Shown: in pieces, positions 1-5,714 of the stretch
Layout of the letters: the number at the start of each line of letters is the position of its first letter
How positions within the stretch are numbered: position 1 is the stretch's first letter
From: Actinomycetota bacterium
GTDB lineage: Bacteria; Actinomycetota; Actinomycetes; Actinomycetales; Angustibacteraceae
DNA length: 6,031 bases
Assembly (NCBI GenBank): GCA_014377795.1
Contig: JACMOY010000143.1
Span: 1-6,031, forward strand
Direction: 5' to 3'
Position numbers and translations under genes: made by a program
Notes under the pieces: generated by a model
Told to the model about the DNA's origin: nothing
Database searches by the model: none
The model's input: only the letters and a program-made list of their open reading frames with translations

Positions 1-261
1 GCCGACGACGGGTTGCTGGGCGGGTTCGCCGATGCCGTCCTGACTCCGATCGAGTCGGCCGACCCCACCGGCACCCTGCTCGCCACGCTGTCCGCGTGGC
101 TGGACGCCGCGGGCTCGGCGCAGGACACAGCCCGGCGGCTCGGCGTCCACCGGCACACGGTCCGCAACCGGCTGGACCGGATCGCGGCGCTCACCGGGCG
201 GGCGCTCGACCAGCCCGCGCAGCGCTACGAGCTCTGGCTCGCGCTCGCGGCCCGCGGCTGA
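1..261 (+). CDS. PucR/CdaR-family transcriptional regulator, C-terminal fragment (5' end outside window)
   Basis: The reading frame is open from base 1 and ends at TGA 259-261, giving the last 86 residues of a longer protein. Residues about 26-84 match the PucR C-terminal helix-turn-helix: a leader helix (LLATLSAWLDAAGS), the helix QDTARRLGV, then the recognition stretch HRHTVRNRLDRIAALTG, and the closing RYELWLALAA. The pattern 'A..L.vH.nTv.yRL.rIe.ltG' is diagnostic for this family, whose members are DNA-binding activators or repressors, often of purine, sugar-acid or amino-acid metabolism genes. The effector domain lies upstream of the window, so the ligand and targets are unknown. It points in the opposite direction to the thioesterase gene, and the two 3' ends overlap by 37 bases, so it is probably not part of the acyl-CoA module. 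The family call is secure; the specific function is not. Confidence 0.88.
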   Translation, partial: ADDGLLGGFADAVLTPIESADPTGTLLATLSAWLDAAGSAQDTARRLGVHRHTVRNRLDRIAALTGRALDQPAQRYELWLALAARG

Positions 262-1154
262 GGCGGGCGCAACATCCCCTCCTGCGCCACGGTCGCGACC
301 AGGATGCCGTCGCGGGTGAAGATCCGCCCGAGGCCCAGCCCCCGAGCGCCGGATGCCGACGGGCTGGCCTGGGCGTACAGCAGCCACTCGTCGGCCCGGG
401 CCGGGCGGTGCCACCACATCGCGTGGTCCAGGCTCGCCGCCTTCAGCCCCGGCATCGCCCAGGTGGCGCCGTGGCGGCGCAGCACCGACTCGAGCAGGGT
501 GTAGTCGCTGGCGTAGCCGAGCACCGCGCGGTGCATCAGCGGGTCGTCCGGCATCGGCGCGACGGTGCGCATCCAGACCGCCTGGTGCGCCACCCGCTCC
601 CTGCCCGCGTCCCAGTAGATGGGCGACTCGACGTGCCGCAGGTCGATGGCGCGAGCCCGCGACCAGTACTGCGCGACCGGGTGGTCGATGCGTCCGATCA
701 GCTCGTGGATGGTCGGCAGCGACTCGGGGTCGGGCACGTCCGGCATCGGGTCCTGGTGGTCGAAGCCGGGGGAGTCGTCCTGGAACGAGGCGATCATCGA
801 CAGGATCGGCGCCCCGAACTGGATGGCGTGCACCCGGCGGGCGCTGAACGAGCGCCCGTCGCGCAGCCGCTCGACGGCGAAGGTGATCGGCTCACCGGAG
901 TCGCCGGGGCGCAGGAAGTACCCGTGCATCGAGTGCATCGGACGCGACTCGGGCACCGTGCGCCCGGCGGCGACCAGCGTCTGGCCGAGCACCTGGCCGC
1001 CGAAGACGCGCCCGTGGGGCTGCGGCTGGCTGGCGCCGACGAACAGGTCCTGCCCCTGGGCGTCCAGGCCCTGCGGCTGCAGGTCGAGCACGTCGAGCAG
1101 ACCCTGCAGCAGCGCGGGACCGTCCAGGCCGTCATCGGGGTCGAGCGTGCTCAC
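225..1154 (-). CDS. tesB: Acyl-CoA thioesterase II (TesB family)
   Basis: This 309-residue cytoplasmic enzyme is predicted to hydrolyse acyl-CoA to free acid and CoA. It has the TesB double hot-dog fold. The first hot dog holds GRVFGGQVLGQTLVAAG (about 48-64), MHSMHGYFLRPG (73-84) and the strand RDGRSFSARRV (98-108). The second holds VLGYASDYTLLES (211-223), SLDHAMWWHR (241-250) and VAQEGMLR (289-296). By alignment from memory to E. coli TesB (Asp204, Thr228, Gln278), the catalytic set is Asp217, Ser241 and Gln291, with Ser in place of Thr. The GTG start at 1152-1154 overlaps the TGA of the upstream TetR gene as GTGA, so the two are probably co-transcribed and translationally coupled. The protein runs about 13 residues past the usual EG.(I/L)R ending, into a Pro/Ala/Ser tail ending at TAG 225-227. 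Acyl chain preference cannot be read from sequence. Confidence 0.93.
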   Translation of the reverse strand: MSTLDPDDGLDGPALLQGLLDVLDLQPQGLDAQGQDLFVGASQPQPHGRVFGGQVLGQTLVAAGRTVPESRPMHSMHGYFLRPGDSGEPITFAVERLRDGRSFSARRVHAIQFGAPILSMIASFQDDSPGFDHQDPMPDVPDPESLPTIHELIGRIDHPVAQYWSRARAIDLRHVESPIYWDAGRERVAHQAVWMRTVAPMPDDPLMHRAVLGYASDYTLLESVLRRHGATWAMPGLKAASLDHAMWWHRPARADEWLLYAQASPSASGARGLGLGRIFTRDGILVATVAQEGMLRPPQPRAASASQSS

Positions 1155-1831
1155 CGGGTCTCCGTCCCGCGCGCCGGGTCGGCCCCCAGCATCCGCAGCA
1201 CGAGTGTGGCGTACAGGTCGGCGATCTCGGTGGGCGACTCTCGCCCGGCCGGGTCGTACCACCGGGCGACGTCGATGCACAGCGACAGGACGGCGCGGGT
1301 GACGGCGTGCGGGTCGGCGACAGCGAGCTCGCCGCGGGCGACCCCGCGGCGCACCTCGGCCTCGACCAGGGCCTCGGTGCGTCGACGCAGGTCGACGGCC
1401 GCCGCCCGGTCGAGCGGCGCGAGGGCGTCGAGCTCGTTCTGCACCACGCGCGCGGTGGTGTGGTGCCGCGCGTGCCAGGTGACGAAATCGCGCACCACCG
1501 CTGCCAGGCGCGTCACCGACGGGCGCTGCTCGCCGGACAGCGACTCGCTGACCAGCGCGAGCGCGCGCTCGTGCCCGAGGCGGCTGACCTGGCCCAGCAC
1601 AGCCGCCTTGCTCGGGTAGTGGACGTAGAGGCCGGCGGGCGACAGGCCCGCCCGCCGAGCGATGTCGCGCGTGGTGGTGGCGTGGAACCCGCGGGCGGCG
1701 AACGCCTCGACGGCGCCGCGGACGATGCGGCGGGCGGTGTCGGGCAGGTCGGCGAACGCGTCCTCGTCGACCTGCGGGGGCGCGGCACGTGTCGACGCCC
1801 GGCGAACTGCGTGGGGTGGTGCTGTCGACAC
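1151..1831 (-). CDS. TetR/AcrR-family transcriptional regulator, probable local repressor of the acyl-CoA module
   Basis: This 226-residue regulator has a typical TetR layout. A disordered N-terminus of about 28 residues precedes the DNA-binding domain (about 30-80): ARRIVRGAVEAFAARGFHATTTRDIARRAG leads into the recognition helix SPAGLYVHYPSK (64-75). An all-helical ligand-binding domain follows, ending ARWYDPAGRESPTEIADLY...LRMLG, a C-terminal style I associate with KstR2-like lipid regulators (recollection, not a search). The GTG start at 1829-1831 was chosen because AGGGAG (1837-1842) lies 5 bases upstream; an alternative start at 1894 would add 21 residues but overlap the operator. The gene is divergent from the acyl-CoA dehydrogenase, with an inverted repeat between them, the classic arrangement for a self-regulating local repressor. 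The ligand is probably an acyl-CoA or a pathway intermediate (inference). The downstream tesB overlaps its stop codon. Confidence 0.9.
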   Translation of the reverse strand: MSTAPPHAVRRASTRAAPPQVDEDAFADLPDTARRIVRGAVEAFAARGFHATTTRDIARRAGLSPAGLYVHYPSKAAVLGQVSRLGHERALALVSESLSGEQRPSVTRLAAVVRDFVTWHARHHTTARVVQNELDALAPLDRAAAVDLRRRTEALVEAEVRRGVARGELAVADPHAVTRAVLSLCIDVARWYDPAGRESPTEIADLYATLVLRMLGADPARGTETR

Positions 1832-1836
1832 GGCGG

Positions 1837-1842
1837 CTCCCT
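1837..1842 (-). promoter_or_regulatory. Ribosome binding site of the TetR gene
   Basis: On the - strand this reads AGGGAG, followed by a 5-base spacer (CCGCC) and GTG at 1831-1829. It decides the start of the TetR gene in favour of 1831 over the upstream in-frame start at 1894. Confidence 0.7.
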
Positions 1843-1844
1843 GC

Positions 1845-1873
1845 TTGACAGGCCCTCGGACACGGGCGACGCT
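1845..1873 (+). promoter_or_regulatory. Candidate promoter of the acyl-CoA dehydrogenase operon
   Basis: A perfect TTGACA (1845-1850) is followed, after 17 bases, by GACGCT (1868-1873). This second box keeps only the A2 and T6 positions of the -10 consensus, so it is a weak box, as is common in actinobacteria. The predicted transcription start is near 1880, inside the inverted repeat at 1879-1894, so a bound repressor would block initiation. The -35 lies between the TetR ribosome binding site and the operator. It was predicted by eye. Confidence 0.45.
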
Positions 1874-1878
1874 GACGG

Positions 1879-1894
1879 GTGAGCAAGCGCTCAC
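1879..1894. promoter_or_regulatory. Inverted repeat, probable TetR-family operator
   Basis: GTGAGC, AAGC, GCTCAC is a perfect 6+6 inverted repeat with a 4-base centre, the right size for a TetR dimer. A further GCTGA (1871-1875) and TCAGC (1895-1899) pair outside it with unequal spacing (3 bases on the left, 0 on the right). It lies between the divergent TetR and acyl-CoA dehydrogenase genes and covers the predicted + strand transcription start. On the - strand a TAnnnT-type -10 (TAGGCT, 1902-1897) directly precedes it, so the same site could repress both directions. Assignment to the adjacent TetR protein is inference from position. Confidence 0.65.
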
Positions 1895-1896
1895 TC

Positions 1897-1902
1897 AGCC
1901 TA
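1897..1902 (-). promoter_or_regulatory. Candidate -10 box for the TetR-tesB transcript
   Basis: On the - strand this reads TAGGCT, fitting TAnnnT, and sits just upstream of the inverted repeat. No convincing -35 is visible about 17 bases further up (around 1920-1925), so support is weak. Initiation here would give a leader of roughly 60 bases before the GTG at 1831, with the operator at the transcription start. Confidence 0.3.
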
Positions 1903-1906
1903 GCCC

Positions 1907-1912
1907 AGGAGG
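1907..1912 (+). promoter_or_regulatory. Ribosome binding site of the acyl-CoA dehydrogenase gene
   Basis: A perfect AGGAGG is followed by a 5-base spacer (TCGCC) and GTG at 1918-1920. It decides the start. The earlier in-frame GTG at 1879 is the first half of the operator and has no comparable site. Confidence 0.85.
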
Positions 1913-1917
1913 TCGCC

Positions 1918-3063
1918 GTGCGTCGCACGCTCTACGGTCCCGAGCACGAGGAGCTGCGGGCCACCGCCCGCGAGTTCCTGCAGCGCACCGTCGTGCCGCG
2001 CATGGACGAGTTCATCGCCGACCGAGCCCTGCCGCGCGACTTCTGGCTCGAGGCGGGCAAGCAGGGGCTGCTCGGCCTGCACGTCCCGGACGAGTGGGGT
2101 GGCGGTGGAAGCGACGACTACCTGTTCGGCACCGTCGTCGGCGAGGAGTTCGCCAAGGTGTCGGCGTCCATCTCGTCCTGCTACGGGATCCACGCAGGCG
2201 TCGTCGCCCCGTACCTGGTCGAGCTGACCACCGATGAGCAGAAGGCCCGCTGGCTGCCGCGGTTCTGCACCGGCGAGCTGGTCACCGCGATCGCCATGAC
2301 CGAGCCGAGCGGCGGGTCCGACCTGGCCGCGCTGAAGACCACTGCGGTGCGCGACGGCGACGACTGGATCCTCAACGGCAGCAAGACGTTCATCACCAAC
2401 GGGTACGGCGCGGACCTGGTGGTCGTGGCGGCTCGCACCGACCCCGGCAAGCGGGCCAAGGGGATCACCCTGTTCGCCGTCGAGACAGGGATGGAGGGCT
2501 TCACCCGGGGCCGCAAGCTCGACAAGGTCGGCCAGACCGAGTCCGACACCGCCGAGCTGTTCTTCTCCGACGTGCGGGTGCCCGACGCCAACCGGATCGG
2601 CGACGAGGGCATGGGTTTCATCCACATGATGGAGCGGTTGGTGCAGGAGCGGGTCGGTGCCGCCGTCAGCAACACGATGCACGCGCGGCAGATCCTCGAC
2701 GAGACGATCGAGTACGTGAAGGAGCGCAAGGCGTTCGGTCAGAGCGTGGGATCCTTCCAGCACAACAAGTTCAAGGTCGCTGAGCTCGTCACGAAGATGG
2801 ACGTGACGCAGGCGTTCGTCGACCAGTGCATCCTGGCGCACGCGGCAGGCGAGCTGTCGACGGCCGACTCGGCCAAGGCCAAGTGGTGGAGCGCCCAGGT
2901 GCAGAACGACGTCCTGGACGAGTGCGTCCAGCTGTACGGCGGGTACGGGTACATGAACGAGTACCGCGTGGCCCGCGCCTGGCGCGACGCCCGCGTCACC
3001 AAGATCTGGGCCGGGTCGAACGAGATCATGAAGGAGCTCATCGGCCGGGATCTCGGCCTGTGA
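1918..3063 (+). CDS. Acyl-CoA dehydrogenase family protein (FadE-like flavoenzyme)
   Basis: This FAD enzyme is predicted to oxidise an acyl-CoA to the trans-2-enoyl-CoA, passing electrons to electron-transfer flavoprotein. At 381 residues it has the family's normal length. The N-terminal helical domain (1-120) contains GLLGLHVPDEWGGGG (50-64). The middle beta domain starts with the signature AIAMTEPSGGSDLAALKTT (124-142) and WILNGSKTFITNG (150-162). The C-terminal helical domain carries ERKAFGQSVGSFQHNKFKVA (269-288) and QLYGGYGYMNEYRVARAWRD (338-357), ending KIWAGSNEIMKELIGR. The position of the catalytic Glu in medium-chain enzymes (YEGT) is Ala365 here; the likely base is Glu244 in LVQER, as in long-chain and isovaleryl-type enzymes (established for those families; applied here by inference). 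The GTG start is fixed by AGGAGG at 1907-1912. It is the first gene of the four-gene operon, and its stop overlaps the next start as GTGA. The substrate is unknown. Confidence 0.95.
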   Translation: MRRTLYGPEHEELRATAREFLQRTVVPRMDEFIADRALPRDFWLEAGKQGLLGLHVPDEWGGGGSDDYLFGTVVGEEFAKVSASISSCYGIHAGVVAPYLVELTTDEQKARWLPRFCTGELVTAIAMTEPSGGSDLAALKTTAVRDGDDWILNGSKTFITNGYGADLVVVAARTDPGKRAKGITLFAVETGMEGFTRGRKLDKVGQTESDTAELFFSDVRVPDANRIGDEGMGFIHMMERLVQERVGAAVSNTMHARQILDETIEYVKERKAFGQSVGSFQHNKFKVAELVTKMDVTQAFVDQCILAHAAGELSTADSAKAKWWSAQVQNDVLDECVQLYGGYGYMNEYRVARAWRDARVTKIWAGSNEIMKELIGRDLGL

Positions 3064-3815
3064 GGGGACTGTCCGGCAGGACGGCGGTCGTCACCGGCGC
3101 CAGCCGGGGGATCGGCCTGGCCATCGCCCAGCGGCTGGTCGACGAGGGCGCCCGGGTCGTCATCACGGCGCGCAAGCCCGAGCCGCTGGCGGACGCCGTC
3201 ACCGCGCTGGGCGGCCCCTCGCGGGCGATCGCCGTGGCGGGGCGCACCGACGACCCCGACCACCGGCGCGAGGTGCTCGCTGCGGCCGCCGCGGCGTTCG
3301 GCCGGGTCGACCTGCTCGTCAACAACGCCGGCGTCAACCCGGCGTACGGCCCGCTCGTCGACCTCCACCTCGACGCGGCCCGCAAGATCGCCGAGACCAA
3401 CGTGGTCTCGACGCTGGCCTGGACCCAGGCCGTCTGGCACGCGGGGATGAGCGCCCACGGCGGGGCGGTCGTCAACGTCTCGTCGATCGCCGGGGTGCAG
3501 CCCGCGCCGGGCATCGCGTTCTACGGCACGTCCAAGGCGGCGGTGATCTCGCTGACCGAGTCGCTGGCGATCGAGCTCGCACCGTCCGTGCGGGTCAACG
3601 CGGTGGCCCCGGCGATCATCAAGACCCGCTTCGCGCAGGCGCTGTACGCCGACCGCGAGGCCGAGGTCACCGCGCACTACCCGTTGCAGCGGCTGGGTGA
3701 GCCCGAGGATGTGGCGGGGGCCGTGGCGTTCCTGCTGTCGGACGACGCGGCCTGGGTCACCGGGCAGACGCTGGTCATCGACGGCGGCATCACCCGCGCC
3801 GGCGGTCTGGGGTGA
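3060..3815 (+). CDS. Short-chain dehydrogenase/reductase (SDR), FabG-like, probably NADP(H)-dependent
   Basis: This 251-residue classical SDR should interconvert an alcohol and a ketone, for example a 3-hydroxyacyl and 3-oxoacyl substrate. It has the cofactor motif TGASRGIG (12-19), NNAG (88-91), Asn114, catalytic Ser142 (NVSS), Tyr155 and Lys159 in YGTSK, and the closing TGQTLVIDGG. After the second strand it has TARK (36-39) rather than an Asp, which favours NADP(H) (inference from known SDR rules). The GTG start at 3060 overlaps the acyl-CoA dehydrogenase stop as GTGA; no strong ribosome binding site is visible, so translation is probably coupled. The frame stays open far upstream, but that part is out-of-frame read-through of the dehydrogenase gene. 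In a beta-oxidation setting it could act as the 3-hydroxyacyl-CoA dehydrogenase, or it could process a side-chain or ring alcohol of a special substrate. Confidence 0.93.
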   Translation: MRGLSGRTAVVTGASRGIGLAIAQRLVDEGARVVITARKPEPLADAVTALGGPSRAIAVAGRTDDPDHRREVLAAAAAAFGRVDLLVNNAGVNPAYGPLVDLHLDAARKIAETNVVSTLAWTQAVWHAGMSAHGGAVVNVSSIAGVQPAPGIAFYGTSKAAVISLTESLAIELAPSVRVNAVAPAIIKTRFAQALYADREAEVTAHYPLQRLGEPEDVAGAVAFLLSDDAAWVTGQTLVIDGGITRAGGLG

Positions 3816-4828
3816 GCGCGTCGAGGACGATGCGCGCGTGGCAGGTGGTGCGCCACGGCGAGCCCGCCGACGCCCTCCAGCGTCGCGAGGTGCCGGTGCC
3901 TGTGCCCGGTGCCGGACAGGTGCTGGTGCAGGTGAGCGCCTGCGCCCTGAACTTCCCCGACGCGCTGCTGGCGCGCGGGCAGTACCAGGTGCGGCCACCG
4001 TTGCCGTTCACGCCGGGCATCGAGCTGTGCGGCACCGTGGTCGCGGTCGGTGAGGGCGTGCCCGAAGCGCGGCTGGGCGAGCGCGTGCTCGGCATGCCCG
4101 CCCTGCCGGACGGCGCACTCGCCGACTACGCCATCGCCTCCGCTGCAACGGTTTTCGCCGCCCCCGCATCGTTGGACGACGCTACGGCCAGCGCGCTGTA
4201 CGTCGGCTACCAGACCGGCTGGTTCGGGTTGCACCGGCGGGCCGCGCTGCAGAGCGGCGAGACGGTGCTCGTCCACGCGGCCGCGGGGGGCGTCGGCAGC
4301 GCCGCCGTCCAGCTCGCGAAGGCCGCCGGCGCGCGGGTCGTGGCCGTCGTCGGTGGCGCAGAGAAGGCGACGGTGGCGGCCGCTCTGGGCGCTGACGTCG
4401 TCGTCGACCGGTTGGCGCACGACGGGGTGAGCGGATTGGTCGAGGTGCTCAAGGCGGCGTGCGGACCAGGCGGCGCCGACGTCGTCTACGACCCGGTCGG
4501 GGGCGACGCCTTCACCGCCTCGACCAAGGTCATTGCCTTCGAGGGCCGCATCGTCGTCGTCGGTTTCACCAGCGGGACGGTGCCGCAGGCCGCGACGAAC
4601 CACCTGCTGGTCAAGAACTACGGCGTGCTCGGGCTGCACTGGGGCCGCTACCAGGACGTCGCCCCCGAGCTGGTTCGCCACGCGCAGGACGAGATCACAG
4701 CGCTGGTGGCCTCGGGCCACGTGCAGCCGCTGGTGTCGCGGCGGGTGGGCGGGGCCGACGTCCCCCAGGCGATCGCCGAGCTTGCCGCGGGCCGCACGAC
4801 GGGACGGGTGGTGGTCGTCGGTGACTGA
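3812..4828 (+). CDS. NADPH:quinone oxidoreductase-like MDR-family protein (zinc-free; FadB4-like context)
   Basis: This 338-residue medium-chain dehydrogenase/reductase is of the quinone oxidoreductase type, using NADPH to reduce a quinone, enone or enoyl-type substrate. The N-terminal GroES-like domain contains VSACALNFPDALLARGQY (41-58) and PFTPGIELCGTVVAVG (65-80). The Rossmann domain contains VLVHAAAGGVGSAAVQLAKA (152-171) and, later, VVYDPVGGDAF. The GHE zinc ligand motif and the structural-zinc cysteines of alcohol dehydrogenases are absent. The GTG at 3812 overlaps the SDR stop as GTGA. The ATG at 3830 (MRAWQVV) is a real alternative, with GAGG only 3 bases upstream and the usual family N-terminus; it would drop 6 residues. 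In Mycobacterium tuberculosis a similar protein (FadB4) sits beside fadE23/fadE24 (from memory), so pairing with an acyl-CoA dehydrogenase has precedent. The true substrate is unknown. Confidence 0.9.
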   Translation: MSASRTMRAWQVVRHGEPADALQRREVPVPVPGAGQVLVQVSACALNFPDALLARGQYQVRPPLPFTPGIELCGTVVAVGEGVPEARLGERVLGMPALPDGALADYAIASAATVFAAPASLDDATASALYVGYQTGWFGLHRRAALQSGETVLVHAAAGGVGSAAVQLAKAAGARVVAVVGGAEKATVAAALGADVVVDRLAHDGVSGLVEVLKAACGPGGADVVYDPVGGDAFTASTKVIAFEGRIVVVGFTSGTVPQAATNHLLVKNYGVLGLHWGRYQDVAPELVRHAQDEITALVASGHVQPLVSRRVGGADVPQAIAELAAGRTTGRVVVVGD

Positions 4829-5624
4829 GCTGCGGCTGGACGGGTCCGGCGTCGTGGTGACCGGCGCCGGGTCGGGGATCGGCGAGGGTCTGGCGCGCGG
4901 GTTCGCCGCACGGGGTGCGCGGGTCGTGGTCAACGACCTGGACGCAGCGGCGGCGAGCCGGGTGGCCGCCGACGTCGGGGCGCTGGCCCTGGCCGGGGAC
5001 GCCGCCGACCCGGGCTCCGTCACCCGGCTGGTGGCTGCCGCTCGCGAGCACCTGGGCGAGATAGACCTGTTCTGCGCCAACGCCGGCGTCGCGCCGATGG
5101 GCGGGGTCGAGGGTAAGCGCGCGGCCACACCGCAGGGTTGGGCGGCAGCGTTCGACGTCAACGTCATGGCGCACGTGCACGCAGCGACCGCGTTGCTGCC
5201 CGCCTGGCTCGAGCGGGGGCAGGGCCGGTTCGTGTCCACCGCGTCGGCCGCCGGCCTGCTGACCATGCTGGGCAGCGCGCCGTACGCGGTGAGCAAGCAC
5301 GCGGCGGTGGCGTTCGCCGAGTGGCTGCGCGTCACGTACGCCCACCGCGGGATCGTCGTCCAGACGCTGTGCCCGCAGGGGGTGCGGACGCCGATGCTCG
5401 AGGGGTCGGGCCGGCTCGGTCGGGCCCTGCTCGAGCCGGACGCGATCGACGTGTCGGTCGTCGTGGACGCGGTCGTCGCCGCCCTCGCCGACGACCGGTT
5501 CCTGGTGCTGCCGCACCCCGAGGTCGCCGGCTACCTCGCGGCCAAGGCGGCGGGCCTCGGCGCCTGGACCGCGCAGATGAACCGGCTGCAGCAGCGCCTC
5601 GAGACCCCCCGCCCCCGCCCCTGA
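4821..5624 (+). CDS. Short-chain dehydrogenase/reductase (SDR), probably NAD(H)-dependent
   Basis: This 267-residue classical SDR is only distantly similar to the other SDR in this operon. Visible motifs are TGAGSGIG (14-21), VVVNDLD (35-41) with Asp39 at the end of strand two, which favours NAD(H), CANAG (85-89), Asn114, Ser142 in STASAAG, Tyr155 and Lys159 in YAVSK, and CPQGVRTPML after strand six. The C-terminus is not the common DGG type but continues through a segment with FLVLPHPEVAGYLAAKA and ends in a Pro/Arg tail (TPRPRP). The GTG start at 4821 overlaps the preceding stop by 8 bases (GTGACTGA). It is the last gene of the operon, and its stop codon lies in the first unit of a tandem repeat leading into a large inverted repeat. 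The substrate is unknown; it may oxidise a hydroxy intermediate. Confidence 0.92.
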   Translation: MTELRLDGSGVVVTGAGSGIGEGLARGFAARGARVVVNDLDAAAASRVAADVGALALAGDAADPGSVTRLVAAAREHLGEIDLFCANAGVAPMGGVEGKRAATPQGWAAAFDVNVMAHVHAATALLPAWLERGQGRFVSTASAAGLLTMLGSAPYAVSKHAAVAFAEWLRVTYAHRGIVVQTLCPQGVRTPMLEGSGRLGRALLEPDAIDVSVVVDAVVAALADDRFLVLPHPEVAGYLAAKAAGLGAWTAQMNRLQQRLETPRPRP

Positions 5625-5654
5625 CCGCTCGTTCCTGACCGCTCGTCCCTGACC
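5620..5654 (+). repeat. Tandem direct repeat at the operon 3' end (about 14-base unit, 2.5 copies)
   Basis: CTGACCGCTCGT plus two variable bases occurs at 5621-5634 and 5635-5648, and the first 7 bases (CTGACCG) recur at 5649. The shared CCTGACC thus lies at 5620-5626, 5634-5640 and 5648-5654, exactly 14 bases apart. The first copy includes the TGA stop of the last SDR gene. The reverse complement, GGTCAGG, occurs twice (5718-5724, 5729-5735) on the far side of the inverted repeat, so the flanks are complementary and can extend the stem with a 3-base bulge. Confidence 0.8.
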
Positions 5655-5714
5655 GCACTTGCTTCACCAAGTGACGCCTCAGGGCCCGTGGGCGTCACTT
5701 GGTGACGCAAGTGC
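5655..5714 (+). terminator. Long inverted repeat (24-bp arms, 12-base loop), probable terminator of the catabolic operon
   Basis: The left arm 5655-5678 and right arm 5691-5714 are complementary at 23 of 24 positions; the only mismatch is at base 5663. The loop 5679-5690 itself contains GGGCCC. No T-tract follows; a G-rich tract comes instead, which is acceptable for terminators in high-GC actinobacteria. It begins 30 bases after the last stop codon, so a terminator is the simplest reading. Each arm also contains its own small inverted repeat, CACTTG/CAAGTG, with a 6-base centre, so the element holds four copies of one hexamer in alternating orientation. It could instead be a member of a dispersed palindromic repeat family or a protein-binding site. 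Confidence 0.7.

Noticed and set aside
96..1619. 507-codon + strand open frame opposite tesB and tetR
   Set aside because: Arg/Ala/Val-rich shadow of two recognisable - strand genes, with no motif of its own.
1832..1894. Upstream GTG start for the TetR protein at 1894
   Set aside because: It would overlap the operator and promoter and lacks a Shine-Dalgarno; GTG 1831 has AGGGAG at a good distance.
1879..1917. Upstream GTG start for the acyl-CoA dehydrogenase at 1879
   Set aside because: This GTG is the first half of the inverted repeat and has no ribosome binding site, while AGGAGG sits 5 bases before GTG 1918, giving the normal family length.
1155..1928. A long - strand open frame that extends the tesB frame upstream to 1928
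   Set aside because: The extension lies out of frame inside the TetR gene and reads as Arg/Pro-rich shadow sequence. The TesB fold is complete from GTG 1154, which overlaps the TetR stop.
3677..5335. 552-codon open frame on the - strand opposite the MDR and SDR2 genes
   Set aside because: The translation is low-complexity Ala/Arg/Pro/Ser with no family motifs, and it is antisense to two well-conserved genes. Such frames are expected at this GC content.
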